DNA of 64,000 bases from Egibacteraceae bacterium (GTDB lineage: Bacteria > Actinomycetota > Nitriliruptoria > Euzebyales > Egibacteraceae): positions 62,001 through 126,000 of the forward strand of contig JAUJNX010000010.1 in assembly GCA_030447925.1 (NCBI GenBank), in the 5' to 3' direction. Position numbers and translations under genes: made by a program. The notes beneath the pieces were generated by a model, which worked only from the letters and a program-made list of their open reading frames with translations, ran no database searches and was not told where the DNA came from. Shown piece by piece: positions 32,712 to 42,402 of the stretch (position 1 is its first letter; each line of letters begins with the position of its first letter).

Positions 32712-34240
32712 GTGACCGCCCCGGCCGCCATCGGCCCCTACCGCGTCCGCCGCCCCCTCGGCGCGGGCGGGATGGGGACGGTGTGGCTGGCCGAGGCGCC
32801 GGACGGGCGGCCCGTCGCCGTGAAGGTCGTGCGGCCGGAGCTGGCGGCGGACCCCGCGTTCCTCGCGCGCTTCCGGCGCGAGGTCGGCGCGGCCCGCCGG
32901 GTCGCCGGGTCCTGCACCGCGCGGGTGCTCGACGCCGACCTGTCGGGACCCGCCCCCTGGTTCGCCAGCGAGTACGTGGAGGGCCCGCCGCTGGACCGGG
33001 CGGTCGCGCGCGACGGGCCCCTGCCGCCGTGGGGCCTGGAGGGCTTCGCCGTCGGGGTCGCCGCCGCGCTCACCGCGATCCACGCCGCGGGGGTGGTGCA
33101 CCGCGACCTCAAGCCGTCCAACGTGCTGCTGAGCCCTTACGGGCCGCGGGTCATCGACTTCGGGATCGCGCGGGCGCTGGACGACGCGGAACTGACCCGG
33201 ACCGGCGTGCTGCTGGGCACGCCGGGGTGGATGGCCCCCGAGCAGCGCGCCGGGCACGAGGCCGGTCCCGCCGCGGACGTGCACCTGTGGGGGCGGCTCG
33301 TGGTCTTCGCCGGCACGGGGCGGACGCCCGCCATGGGCCCGCCCGACCTGGCGGGCCTCCCGCCGGCGCTGCGCGCGCCGGTGGCGGCGGCGCTGGAGCC
33401 CGACCCGTCGCGCAGGCCGGCGGCGCGGACCCTGCTCCTGGACCTGCTCGGCGACCCGGCGGGGCCCGACACCGGCGAGGCCGTGACCCGCGCCCTGGCG
33501 CGCACCTGGGTCCTGCCCCCCACCGCCGCCGCTCCCCGGCCGCCCCCGTGGTGCCGCCGGCGGCCCGCGCCGCGGACACCGTCGCGCAGCCGCGCGGCGG
33601 TCGCGCGGGGACCTGGCCGGCGCCGGCCGAGGGCGGGCGCGGGGGGGCGTGGCCGGCGCCGGCCGAGGGCGGGCGCGGCGGCGGGCGCGGGGCGCGCCCG
33701 CGGCGGCCGTGGTGGCGGCGGGCGCGCGTCGTCGTGCCCCTGGCGGTGGTGGTGCTGCTGGTGCTCGGCCAGGGTGGGCGCCAGACGCCGGGACCCGCAG
33801 CGGTCCCGCCGACCGTCCCGGCCGCCCCCGCGGCCACGCCGGAGCCCGGCGTCGGGGCGCCGGTCCGCGACGGCACCCTGGAGTTCACCGTCACCGGGTT
33901 CGCGTGCGGGCAGGAGCGCATCGGCGTCCCGCCCTTCGACCGGGCGGCCCAGGGGGTCTACTGCCTGGTCGACGTCGAGGTCGCCAACGTGGGGGACGCG
34001 GCACGGCGGGTCCCGGCCAACCAGCTGCTGTTCGACGTCGAGGACCGCGAGTACGAGATGGACGGCGCCGTCCCGTGGCTGCTGCCCGACGGCGGGCTGT
34101 GGGACCCCGTGAACCCGGGCAACCGCGTGCGCGGCACGCTCGCCTTCGACGTGCCGCCCGGCCTGGTGCCCGTCCGCGTCGAGCTGCACGGCGGCTGGTT
34201 CACCGGCGGCGCCGCGGTCCGCCTGGACGCGCCCGGCTAG
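32712..34240 (+). CDS. Transmembrane serine/threonine protein kinase with DUF4352-like sensor domain (frame break near 33535)
   Basis: The kinase domain is complete: LGAGGMGTVWLAEA, VAVKVV, catalytic VVHRDLKPSNVLLS, IDFGIARAL and GTPGWMAPEQ (residues 16-180). Near 33535 the frame must shift by one missing base. It then runs through a linker with two copies of WPAPAEGGRGG, a membrane helix RVVVPLAVVVLLVLG, and an extracellular DUF4352-like domain (FTVTGFACGQERIG, VDVEVANVGDAARRVPANQL). This is the usual PASTA-less actinobacterial kinase layout: cytoplasmic kinase, extracellular sensor. The GTG start is two bases after the Eis-like stop. Confidence 0.87.
33614..33679 (+). repeat. 36-bp-spaced tandem repeat in the kinase linker
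   Basis: TGGCCGGCGCCGGCCGAGGG starts at 33614 and again at 33650, each extended by GCGGGCGCGG. It encodes repeated WPAPAEGGRGG. It is a coding repeat that can change copy number and also the kind of sequence prone to assembly error. Confidence 0.8.
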
Positions 34241-34273
34241 CGTGTCCCTCCGGTCGAGCGGGAAGGCGGAGCG

Positions 34274-34969
34274 GTGGCGAGGACGGCACTGGTGACGGGC
34301 GGGAACCGCGGGATCGGGCGCGCGGGCAGCGAGGCCCTGGCGCGCCGGGGCCTGGCGGTGGTCCTGACCGCGCGCGACGGCGACGCGGCGCGGCGCGAGG
34401 CCGCGGCGCTGCGCGGCCAGGGGCTGGACGTGCGCGGCGAGCAGCTCGACGTCACCGACACCGCCAGCGTGGACGCCTGCGCCGGCCGCCTGGCGGCCGA
34501 CGGGGTGGCTGTCGACGTCCTGGTCAACAACGCGGGCATCCTGCTCGACGTGGACGGCCCGCTGCTGCGCACCGACCTGGACGTCATCGAGGCCAACATC
34601 GCGGTCCACTTCCTGGGTGCCGTGCGGACCTGCAAGGCCTTCGTCCCCGGGATGCTCGCCCGCGGCTACGGGCGCGTGGTCAACGTCGCCTCGGGCTGGG
34701 GGTCGATCAGCGACGGCGTGCCCGGGCCCGCCGGGTACGCGCTGGGCAAGGCCGGGCTGCGGGCGGTCACCCGCAAGCTCGCCTCGGAGGTCCGCGGCGA
34801 CGTCAAGGTCAACTGCATGGACCCGGGCTGGGTCGCCACGCGCATGGGCGGGTCGGGGGCGTCGCGGTCACCGGAGCAGGCGGCCGACACGATGGTGTGG
34901 CTCGCGACCCTGCCCGCGGACGGGCCGTCGGACGGCTACTTCTACGATCGCCACCCCTACGACTGGTAG
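34274..34969 (+). CDS. Short-chain dehydrogenase/reductase (carbonyl-reductase-like)
   Basis: 231 residues. Cofactor motif TALVTGGNRGIGRAGSEALA (4-23), VLVNNAGILLDVDGP, catalytic Ser in VVNVASGWGS and YALGKAGL (Tyr-x3-Lys), then MDPGWVATRMGG. The motif order is that of classical SDRs, close to plant-type carbonyl reductases that use NADPH. Substrate unknown. It ends in a short convergent overlap (13 bp) with the patatin gene. Confidence 0.92.
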   Translation: MARTALVTGGNRGIGRAGSEALARRGLAVVLTARDGDAARREAAALRGQGLDVRGEQLDVTDTASVDACAGRLAADGVAVDVLVNNAGILLDVDGPLLRTDLDVIEANIAVHFLGAVRTCKAFVPGMLARGYGRVVNVASGWGSISDGVPGPAGYALGKAGLRAVTRKLASEVRGDVKVNCMDPGWVATRMGGSGASRSPEQAADTMVWLATLPADGPSDGYFYDRHPYDW

Positions 34970-35999
34970 GCGGCCGCGCGCAGCAGGGCGACGGCGGGGG
35001 CCGCGCGGGGGTCGGCGAGGGCGCGGGCCGCGGCGGCGCCGGCCCGCCGGGCCAGGACGCGGCTGGCGCCCGCCGCCATCGAGTTGACGCCGATGCCGTC
35101 GAGGTCGGCGGCGGCCGGCTCCAGGACCAGGACCGCGGGCGGGGACGGGGCCGCCGCCACCGCGGCCAGCTCGCGGCGCAGCCGGCGCGCGTGGTCCGCG
35201 CGCACGAGCAGGGCCGGGTCGCGCCACCGCGGCCGCCCCCGCGGACCCGCCCCCGCCGCCTCCGGGCCTGCGGGGACCGGCCCCGCGAGGCCGAGGGCCG
35301 ACGCGACCACCAGCACGTCGATGTCCCCGGCGGCCAGGACGTCGGCGTTGGTCGCCGAGTGCACGCCGCCGTCGACGTGGCCGACCTCGCCGCGCGGCGT
35401 GGGCAGCGGGACGGGGGCGAACCAGCCGGGCATCGCGCAGGAGGCGGCGACCGCCACGGCCGGGGGACCCCGGCGGTGTCGTCGAGCACCACCCGCCGGC
35501 CGGTGTCCACGGCCACGGCGACCACGCGCAGGCCGGGCGGCCAGGCGGGGCCGAGCAGGGCGTGCAGCGACCGGCGCAGCGGCTCCAGCGACACCCGCCC
35601 GCGGGGCATGGCGGCGAACCAGACCGCGCGCGCCGACGCCCGCGCCGGGCGGCGGGCGGCGTCGCGCAGGACGGCCGGCGCGCTGGGCGCGGCCCGGGGG
35701 CGGGTCCAGGGGGCCAGCGGCGGCGGGACCGCGCCGGGCGGATCGAGCCGGTCCAGGAGCGCCCGCGCGTCCGCGCCGACCGCCCCACCGCTCCACTGGG
35801 CCAGCAGGTCGCGCGGCGCCAGGCCCGCGCGCAGCAGGGCCGCGGAGATCGCCCCCGACGACGTGCCCACCAGCACGTCGGCGCGGCGCGGGTCGAACCC
35901 GGTGGCGCCGGCCACGGCGGCCAGGGCGCCCGCGGAGAAGCCGTGCGCCAGGTAGGCCCCGCCGCCCAGCACGACCGCGACCCGCGGCGACCGGCTCAC
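34957..35999 (-). CDS. Patatin-like phospholipase (frame break near 35465)
   Basis: The N-terminus has the oxyanion motif VVLGGGAYLAHGFSAGALAA and the nucleophile elbow VLVGTSSGAISAAL (GxSxG). After TGRRVVLDDTAGVP the frame shifts at a GGGGG/CCCCC run near 35465. In the next frame follow ASCAMPGWFAPVPL and the catalytic Asp in GHVDGGVHSATNADVL, completing the Ser-Asp dyad. One missing base explains it. The predicted role is lipid ester hydrolysis. The start region (36001-36026) matches the 65-bp repeat at 59101. Confidence 0.82.
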
Positions 36000-36000
36000 G

Positions 36001-36026
36001 CCTGCACCTCAGTCGCCGGGCGGCTC
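36001..36026 (-). repeat. Diverged copy of the 59.1-kb repeat at the patatin start
   Basis: On the minus strand AGCCGCCCGGCGACTGAGG, then TGCAGG leads directly to the GTG start of the patatin gene. The same sequence, with one mismatch (T for A), occurs at the end of each 65-bp unit at 59101-59245, there followed by ATGAGC. It fills the whole gap between the LacI stop and the patatin start. Confidence 0.6.
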
Positions 36027-37074
36027 ACGAGGCGGCGGTGGAGGTCCGGACCACCAGCCGGGTCGGCAGGGGCGGGGGCGCCGCCGCGCCGCCGGGCAGG
36101 TCCAGGAGCAGGCGGGCGGCGGCCGCGCCCTTCTCCAGGTGCGGCTGTGCGACGGTGGTCAGCCCCGCGGCCGCCGCGCTGGGCGTGTCGTCGAAGCCGA
36201 CCACCGACAGGTCGCCGGGGACGCGCAGGCCGCGCGCCGCCGCGGCGTCCAGGACGCCCAGAGCCAGCTCGTCGCTCATGGCCAGCACCGCGGTGGGGCG
36301 GTCGGCGAGCAGGTCGCGGGCCGCGCGGCGACCGGCGTCGCGGCCGTAGGGGGCGCGCTCCTCCACGCGGACCGCGTCCCAGTCCAGCCCCGCCGCCTCC
36401 CACGCGTCGCGGTAGCCCGCGAGCCGCTCGCGGGTGCCGTCGTAGGGGTTGGCGTCCTGGCGCGCGCGGGGCGCGGTGCCCTCCCAGCCGTCGGCGGCCA
36501 ACCGCTCGGCGACGACCGCGACGCGGCGGTGGCCGAGGTCCAGCAGGTGGCGCGCGGCCGCCCGGGCGCCGCCGCGGTCGTCCACGGTGACCGCGGGCGC
36601 GAGCGGTGGTCGCGGGCTGTCGACGGCGACGACGGGCAGGCCGCGCTCCCGGGCGACCCGCAGGCGGTCGTCATCGGCGGGCAGGCAGTACAGGACGAGG
36701 CCGTCGACCAGGGCCGTGCCGACCAGGTCGGGGGCGCCGGCCGGGAGGCGCGGCACGAGCGTCAGCCCCACGGCGTGGCGCTCGCACGCCGCGGCGACCC
36801 CGCGCAGGCAGAGCACCGCGGCCGGGTCGGTGAACGAGAACGACAGCGGCTCGTCGTAGACCAGGCCGATCGCGCCGGTGCGCCCGTGGCGCAGGGTCCG
36901 CGCGACGGGGTCGGGGCCCGCGTAGCCGAGCCGGGCGGCGGTGGCCAGGACGCGGGCGCGCAGGTCCGCGCTCAGCTGGTCGGGCCGATTGTAGGCGTTG
37001 GACACGGTGCTGGGCGAGACCCCCAGCGCCCGGGCGACGGTGGTCATCGTCGCCCGCCGCGCGCCGTCCGCCAT
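36025..37074 (-). CDS. LacI/GalR-family transcriptional regulator
   Basis: 349 residues. N-terminal HTH MTTVARALGVSPSTVSNAYN (10-29) and hinge LRARVLATAARLGYAGPDPV, then the periplasmic-binding-protein-like sensor (GAIGLVYDE, VDGLVLYCLP, VVAVDSPRPPLAPAVTVDD, VVGFDDTPSAAAAGLTTV). It should repress the divergent MFS transporter gene in the absence of a ligand, probably a sugar or nucleoside. Its ATG is six bases after TAGGCT (minus strand) and a LacI-type operator lies next to that box, so it probably represses itself too. Confidence 0.94.
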   Translation of the reverse strand: MADGARRATMTTVARALGVSPSTVSNAYNRPDQLSADLRARVLATAARLGYAGPDPVARTLRHGRTGAIGLVYDEPLSFSFTDPAAVLCLRGVAAACERHAVGLTLVPRLPAGAPDLVGTALVDGLVLYCLPADDDRLRVARERGLPVVAVDSPRPPLAPAVTVDDRGGARAAARHLLDLGHRRVAVVAERLAADGWEGTAPRARQDANPYDGTRERLAGYRDAWEAAGLDWDAVRVEERAPYGRDAGRRAARDLLADRPTAVLAMSDELALGVLDAAAARGLRVPGDLSVVGFDDTPSAAAAGLTTVAQPHLEKGAAAARLLLDLPGGAAAPPPLPTRLVVRTSTAAS

Positions 37075-37080
37075 GCGGCT

Positions 37081-37103
37081 AGCCTAGCATCTGCAACGTT
37101 TCA
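37081..37103. promoter_or_regulatory. LacI-type operator TGCAACGTTTCA and -10 box
   Basis: TGCAACGTTTCA (37092-37103) is a near-palindrome centred on CG, the half-site form (TGNAACGTTNCA) recognised by LacI/GalR proteins. TAGGCT (37086-37081, minus strand) is the likely -10 for the regulator itself. The divergent transporter starts about 50 bp away. Confidence 0.8.
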
Positions 37104-37153
37104 GAAGCGCCCGCGCGGAGCGGCGCGGGGTGCGGGCGGCGGAGGGGGCGCGC

Positions 37154-38380
37154 GTGGTGCGGACGAGGGCGACGTGGCTGGCGTACCTGCTCCTGGGCAC
37201 CTACGCCTACCTCCAGTCCGCCCCCGGCGCGATCGTGCCGTTCCTGCGCGCCGAGCTCGGGCTGGGCTACGCCGCGGCGGCGCTGCACCTGACCCTGTTC
37301 GCGACCGGTTCCCTGGTGGCCGGGGCGACCAGCCCGGCGGCGGAGCGGCGCCTGGGGCGCACCGGGGCGACGTGGGCGGGGGCGGGCGGGCTCTGCGCCG
37401 CCGCCCTGGCCCTGGTGGCGGGCCGCTCCCCCGCCGTGACGCTGACCGCGGCCCTGGCCATGGGCTGGCTCGGCACCTGGGTGCTCGTCGCGGTGCAGTC
37501 GGCGCTGGCCGACGAGCACGGCGAGGGCCGGGCGGTCGCCCTCAGCGAGTCCAACGTCCTGGCCAGCGCGGGCGCCCTGGCCGTCCCGGCGGTGGTCGCG
37601 GGCGCCGAGACCGCGGGCCTGGGCTGGCGGGCGGCGATCCTGGTCGCGATCGCCGCCTTCGCCGCGCTGGCGCTGGCCAACCGGGGCGTCCCGCTGGTCG
37701 ACGGCACACCACCCGGCCCGGCGGGGGCGGCGGGGGCGGCGGCGGCGCCGGGGGCGGGGGCGGGGGCGGGCGGGCGGCTGCCACGGGGCGTGTGGCCGGG
37801 CATCGCGCTGGTCAGCGCCGGGGTCGCCGCGGAGTGGTGCATCGGCTTCTGGGCGGCGACCTTCCTGCAGGAGGAGGTCGGGCTCGCCCCGGCCGTCGCG
37901 GTCGGTGCGACCACGGGCTTCTATGCCGCGATGCTGGCCGGGCGCGTCGCCGGGAGCGTCCTGGCGCGCCGGGTCGGGGCGGTCCCCCTGCTGGGCGCGG
38001 CGCTGCTGGTCGCCGCGGCCGGCTTCCCCGTGTTCTGGCTGGCCGGGGACCCCGTCGTGGCGGTGGCGGGCCTCGCCCTGGTGGGCCTCGGCCTGGGCGA
38101 CGTGTTCCCCCTGAGCATCGCGCTGGCGATGGCCGCCGCCGCCGCCACCGCGGCGCGGGTCAGCGCCCTGGGGGTGTAGGCGGGCGCCGTCGCGATCCTG
38201 GCCCTGCCCCTGGGGCTGGGCGCCCTGGCCACACGGGTGGCGCTGCGCCCGGCCTTCGCCGTGGTCCCCGTCCTGCTCGCGCTGGCCGCGGTGGCGTGGG
38301 CGTCCGCCCGCCGCGCCGCGGGCCGGCCCGCGGGGGCCGTGGCCGTCAGGCCGGGTCGGGGAGCAGCACGCCCGGGTTGA
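37154..38380 (+). CDS. MFS transporter with in-frame TAG at 38177
   Basis: About 340 residues to the stop, with ten predicted helices (LAYLLLGTYAYLQSAPG, FATGSLVAGATSPAAERRLG and so on), then TAG at 38177-38179. Reading on in the same frame gives AGAVAILALPLGLGALATRV and one more helix to a TGA at 38378, completing twelve helices. TAC to TAG would explain it (GVYAGAVAI expected). Substrate unknown; the divergent LacI regulator suggests a regulated nutrient. The GTG at 37154 has GGAGGGGG five bases upstream. Readthrough, mutation or sequence error are possible. Confidence 0.75.
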
Positions 38381-39713
38381 GCAGGCCGCGGGGGTCCAGG
38401 GCCGACTTCACCGCGCGCATGGCGGCCAGGTCCGCGGCGTCGCGGGTCAGGTGCACCCAGGCGCGCTTGGCGGCGCCGACGCCGTGCTCGGCGCTGATCG
38501 TGCCGCCCGCGGCGGCGACCAGCCGCAGCACCGCGTCGGTCACGGCCTCCTCGGCGTCCCCGGCGCCCAGCACGTTGACGTGCAGGTTGCCCTCGGCCAG
38601 GTGCCCGAAGTTCAGCGCCCGGGCGCCCGGCGCGGCGTCGGCGACGACCCGGTGGGTCGCGGCCTCGACCTCCTCGAGGACGCCGACGGGCACGGCGACG
38701 TCGAGCTTGACCGACACCCCGTCCGCGGCGACCGCCTCGGCGAGCCGTTCGCGGTAGGCCCACAGGGCCGCCCGTCCCGGGCGGTCGGTGGCCACCGCGA
38801 CGTCGCGCCACCCGCCCACCGCCTCGAGCCCCCCGCCGAGCTCCGCGGTGGGGTCGTCAAGACCGACGGCCTCGACCAGGAGGAAGGCGGGGTGGGTCAC
38901 GGGGAACGGCTCGGGCAGGCCGGTGGCGGCGCGGACCAGGTCCATGCCGTCGCGCAGGAACAGCTCCGCGGCGTCCAGCGACGGGACGCTGCGGCGCAGG
39001 CCGGACAGGACCGCCAGCGCCGCCCCCACCCCGTCGACGGCCAGGAGCGCGGCGGTGCGGGCCGGGCGCGCCTCGGCCAGGCGCAGGCGGACGCGGGTGA
39101 CCACGCCCAGCGTGCCCTCGCTGCCGATCAGCAGCTGGGTGAGGTCGTAGCCGGTGTTGTCCTTGGGCAGCCCGGCGAGCCGGGTGACGACCGACCCGTC
39201 GGCCAGGACGGCCTCGACCCCGGCCACGTGCTGGCGCGTGGTCCCCGCGCGCAGGACCCGCAGCCCGCCGGCGTTGGTCGCCACGATCCCGCCCAGCGTC
39301 GCGCTGTCGCGGGCGGCGAAGTCGACCGGGACGTCCAGCCCCGCGGCGGCCGCGTGCGCCTGCAGGCGCGCCAGCGTCACCCCCGCACCGGCGGTGACCT
39401 GGCGCGCGGGGACGTCGAGGGGGTCCAGGTCGGCCAGCCGGGCCGTGGACAGCACGACCTCGCCGTCCCGCGGGACGCCGCCGCCCACCAGCCCGGTGTT
39501 GCCGCCCTGGGGCACGACCGCGGCGCCGTGCGCGGCGCACGCCCGCACCACCGCCGCGACCTCGGCGGTCGAGGCGGGCCGCACCACCAGGCGCGCGGTG
39601 CCGCGGAACCGCCGGGTCCAGTCGACCTCGTGGGGGGCGCGCAGGGCCGGGTCGGCCAGGACGTGGGCGGGGCCGACGATGCCGGCCAGCTCGGCGGCCA
39701 GAGGGTCACGCAC
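38346..39713 (-). CDS. FAD-binding oxidoreductase, D-lactate/2-hydroxyacid dehydrogenase (GlcD-like)
   Basis: 455 residues of the PCMH-type FAD family. The FAD motif is VVPQGGNTGLVGGGVPRDGE (about 67-86), followed by GGIVATNAGGLRVLRAG, DNTGYDLTQLLIGSEGTLGV, LNFGHLAEGNLHVNVLG (substrate-binding His) and ISAEHGVGAAKRAWV. These match D-2-hydroxyacid or D-lactate dehydrogenases that pass electrons to the respiratory chain. No partner FeS subunit (GlcF-type) is next to it. The GTG start is inferred from length. Its 3' end overlaps the readthrough part of the MFS gene. Confidence 0.93.
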   Translation of the reverse strand: MRDPLAAELAGIVGPAHVLADPALRAPHEVDWTRRFRGTARLVVRPASTAEVAAVVRACAAHGAAVVPQGGNTGLVGGGVPRDGEVVLSTARLADLDPLDVPARQVTAGAGVTLARLQAHAAAAGLDVPVDFAARDSATLGGIVATNAGGLRVLRAGTTRQHVAGVEAVLADGSVVTRLAGLPKDNTGYDLTQLLIGSEGTLGVVTRVRLRLAEARPARTAALLAVDGVGAALAVLSGLRRSVPSLDAAELFLRDGMDLVRAATGLPEPFPVTHPAFLLVEAVGLDDPTAELGGGLEAVGGWRDVAVATDRPGRAALWAYRERLAEAVAADGVSVKLDVAVPVGVLEEVEAATHRVVADAAPGARALNFGHLAEGNLHVNVLGAGDAEEAVTDAVLRLVAAAGGTISAEHGVGAAKRAWVHLTRDAADLAAMRAVKSALDPRGLLNPGVLLPDPA

Positions 39714-39847
39714 GGGTCGACCTCATCGCCCAGGTGTACCACCGGCCGGTCGGGCGGACCCGCCGCTCCGGGGTGGTGCCAGCCCCCGGTGCGCCCGGGG
39801 TGGCCGCGCCATGGGCGGCGGGCGCGCAGGGCCGCAGGCTGCCAGAC

Positions 39848-40255
39848 ATGCGCGCACCCACCGCCCCCCGCTCCCGCCGCCCGCTGGTCGTCGGCGGCGC
39901 CGTCGCGGCCGCCCTCCTGCTGGCGGCCGCCGTCCTCAGCCTGCCCGGCGTCCGCCGCGGCGTGATCGACCCGGCCGGGCGGGACCCCGTCCCGGCGACG
40001 CGCGTCGAGGCCGGCGACGACTTCTGGGAGTACTTCGCCTTCTCCCCCTCCGTCATCGAGGTGCCGCAGGGCGCGACGGTGACCTGGACGTTCACGTCGG
40101 CCGAGGCGGAGCACAACGTCGTGTTCGACGACCTCGCGAGCCCCACCCAGCTGGACGGCACCTGGTCGCGCACCTTCGATCGCCCCGGCTCACACCCCTA
40201 CACCTGCACCCTGCACGACGGCATGGACGGCCGCGTCGAGGTCCTCCCCCGTTGA
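39848..40255 (+). CDS. Exported cupredoxin (plastocyanin/azurin-like)
   Basis: 135 residues. An N-terminal hydrophobic helix (PLVVGGAVAAALLLAAAVLS) anchors or exports it. The copper ligands are all visible: His89 in AEHNVVF, Cys120 and His123 in YTCTLHDGM, and Met126, a complete type 1 site. It probably carries electrons outside the membrane; the partner is not evident. The ATG is seven bases after CAGGCT. A toxin-antitoxin promoter overlaps its stop codon. Confidence 0.88.
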   Translation: MRAPTAPRSRRPLVVGGAVAAALLLAAAVLSLPGVRRGVIDPAGRDPVPATRVEAGDDFWEYFAFSPSVIEVPQGATVTWTFTSAEAEHNVVFDDLASPTQLDGTWSRTFDRPGSHPYTCTLHDGMDGRVEVLPR

Positions 40256-40278
40256 CCTCGCGGCTGTGGCGCTACATT
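40252..40278 (+). promoter_or_regulatory. Promoter of the VapBC-type module
   Basis: TTGACC (40252-40257) and TACATT (40273-40278) are 15 bases apart, short of the usual 17. TACATT ends six bases before the antitoxin ATG, so the transcript would start at or next to that ATG. The -35 overlaps the cupredoxin stop codon. Confidence 0.6.
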
Positions 40279-40284
40279 GGCGGC

Positions 40285-40521
40285 ATGGCCACCACGATGA
40301 CGGTCAGGAACGTCCCCGAGCACGTGCGCCGCACGCTGGCGGCACGAGCCGCGCGCACGGGGCGCTCGCTGCAGGAGTACCTGCTGCTCGAGCTGGTGGC
40401 GCTCGCGGACCAGCCCACGGCGGAGGAGCTGATGGACGCCGCCGGGCTGCGGGCCGCCGCGGCGAGCACCCGGTTGGACGTCGCGCTCCTGCTCGAGGAC
40501 CGGGACGCGGACCGGACATGA
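40285..40521 (+). CDS. Type II antitoxin, FitA/VapB-like ribbon-helix-helix
   Basis: 78 residues. The RHH fold is seen in MTVRNVPEHVRRTLAARAAR and TGRSLQEYLLLELVALAD (about 5-42), as in FitA-like VapB antitoxins. The C-terminal LRAAAASTRLDVALLLEDRD is the toxin-binding tail. It should bind the toxin and, with it, the module's promoter. ATGA overlap of four bases with the toxin gene. Confidence 0.9.
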   Translation: MATTMTVRNVPEHVRRTLAARAARTGRSLQEYLLLELVALADQPTAEELMDAAGLRAAAASTRLDVALLLEDRDADRT

Positions 40522-40919
40522 CCGTGGTGGCCGACGCCTCGGCGGTCGTCGCGGCGCTGCTGGACGACGGTCCCACCGGTCGCTGGGCCCGGTCCGCGCT
40601 CGCCGCCGATCGGCTCGCAGCGCCGCACCTGCTGCTGGTCGAGGCGTCCAACCTCCTGCGCCGATCGGTGGCGCGCGGCGTGGTGGACCGCGCGACCGCG
40701 ACCGCCGCGCACCGCGACCTGGTCCGGCTCCCCGTGCGCCTCTACCCCTTCGCCCCCATCGCCGGGCGGGTCTGGGACCTGCGCGACAACGTCACGGCGT
40801 ACGACGCCTGGTACGTGGCGCTCGCCGAGGCGCTCGGGGCGACCGTCCTGACCCTGGACCGCCGCCTGGCGTCCGCGTCCGGGCCCGCCTGCCCGTTCGC
40901 GGTGGGCCCGGAAGGGTGA
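40518..40919 (+). CDS. VapC-family PIN-domain toxin (ribonuclease)
   Basis: 133 residues. PIN-domain acidic residues: Asp in VVADASAVVAALLDD, Glu in LLLVEASNLLRRSV, Asp in NVTAYDAWYVALAEALGA and Asp in LTLDRRLA. VapC toxins cut tRNA or rRNA with Mg2+. It is translationally coupled to the upstream antitoxin, so it is a complete type II module. Confidence 0.93.
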   Translation: MTVVADASAVVAALLDDGPTGRWARSALAADRLAAPHLLLVEASNLLRRSVARGVVDRATATAAHRDLVRLPVRLYPFAPIAGRVWDLRDNVTAYDAWYVALAEALGATVLTLDRRLASASGPACPFAVGPEG

Positions 40920-40926
40920 CGCCGCG

Positions 40927-42372
40927 TCAGTCGCGGGTGTGGCGGTCGAGGAACTCGTAGACGTCGGGGAGGTCCACGCCGGGGAAGGCGCCGGCGGGCA
41001 GGACGGCCAGGACGTGGCTGTGGGCCTGGGCCGACGGCCAGGCCCGTCCCTGCCAGCGGGCCTCCAGCTGCGCGGACGGGCGCTGGCAGCAGCGGCCGTC
41101 GGGGCAGCGCGACTCCGCGCGGTGGCGGGTGATGCGCCCGCGGAACCAGCGGGCGTTGGCGAACGCGGTGCCCACGGTGACGGCGTGCAGCGGGGCCCGC
41201 CCGCTCTCCACGTAGGTGGAGCAGAAGAACATCCCGGCGGGGGTGTCGGTGTACTGGTGGTGCAGGGAGAACTTCTCCGCGCTGTCGAACGCCTGGCGCG
41301 TCCCCCACCGCCGGCACAGCCGCTGGCCCTCGATCGCCCCGCGGCCGTCGGCGGGGAACGCCACGCCGTCGTTCTCGTAGGCCTTCCAGATCACCCCGTC
41401 CTCGTCGGAGCGCAGGAAGTGCACGGGGATGTCCAGGTGGCGGGTCGCGAGGTTGGTGAACCGGTGGGCGGCCATCTCGTAGGACGTGTGGTGCACCTCC
41501 AGCAGGTCGTCCACGGACAGGTCCGCCGCCGCCTTGGCCTCCTGCAGGAACGGCACGGCCAGGCGCTCGGGGATCAGGACCGCCCCGGCGAAGTAGTTGG
41601 CCTCGACGCGCTGGCGCAGGAACGCGGCGAAGTCGGGGGTCGCGGTGCTCCAGGGCGACGTGGCCGAGGGTCTGGAGGACCACGGTGCGCGCGTCCTCGG
41701 TGCCCAGCGCGTCGCGCTGGCGCAGGAAGATCCGCCGACCGCCGAGGTCGGCGACCGACCGCACCGACGACGGCAGGTCCTGGACCCGCTCGATGGTGAA
41801 GCCGAAGGCGGCGCACACGTCGATCAGGCCGCGCTGGGACAGCGCGCCGCCGTCGTCGCCGTGGCCGGCACGGGTGAGCGCCTCGGCGGCGACAGCCTCG
41901 ATCTCGGGGAAGTGGTTGCCGCGCTCGCGCATCTCCCGGCGCAGGTCGGCGTTGGCCCGGCGCGCCTCCTCGGGCGTGGCGACCTCGGGCCGGCTGAGGC
42001 GCCGGACCTCCGCGGCGAGCGCGACGAGGTGCTCCAGCACCTCGTCGGGAACGCGCGCCGACGGGGCCAGGTGGGGCAGGCCCAGCTCGCGGTAGTGCGG
42101 GTCGGCCTGGGCGCGGTCCAGGGCGACCTCCAGCGCCGACCGCCGGTCGGGCGCCTCCCCCGCCAGCAGGTCGCCGACCTGGACGCCCAGCGCGGCCGCC
42201 AGGGTCTGCAGCAGCGACAGGCGCGGCTCGCGGCGCCCGTTCTCCAGCATCGACAGGTACGACGCCGGCTTGCCGATGCGCTCCCCAGCTCGCGCAGCGT
42301 GAGGTCGGCGGCGCGGCGGTAGTGGCGCAGGCGGTGGCCGAACACCTGCCGGTCGATCGCGGCGTCGGACAC
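40927..42372 (-). CDS. RamB/ScfR-type XRE regulator of acetate/glyoxylate metabolism (two frame breaks)
   Basis: HTH reads [20 protein letters not shown], then, after one missing G near 42290, [20 protein letters not shown]. The M78/IrrE-like region ([13 protein letters not shown]) is followed by a second break near 41645, after which comes a long effector domain ([39 protein letters not shown]) ending FLDRHTRD. A Cys-rich [11 protein letters not shown] segment is typical of the ScfR family. RamB proteins repress or activate isocitrate lyase and acetate genes. The gene is divergent from aceA. GTG start. Confidence 0.85.
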
Positions 42373-42402
42373 ACCACTCCCCTCGGTTGTTCTCGCAGAA
42401 GT

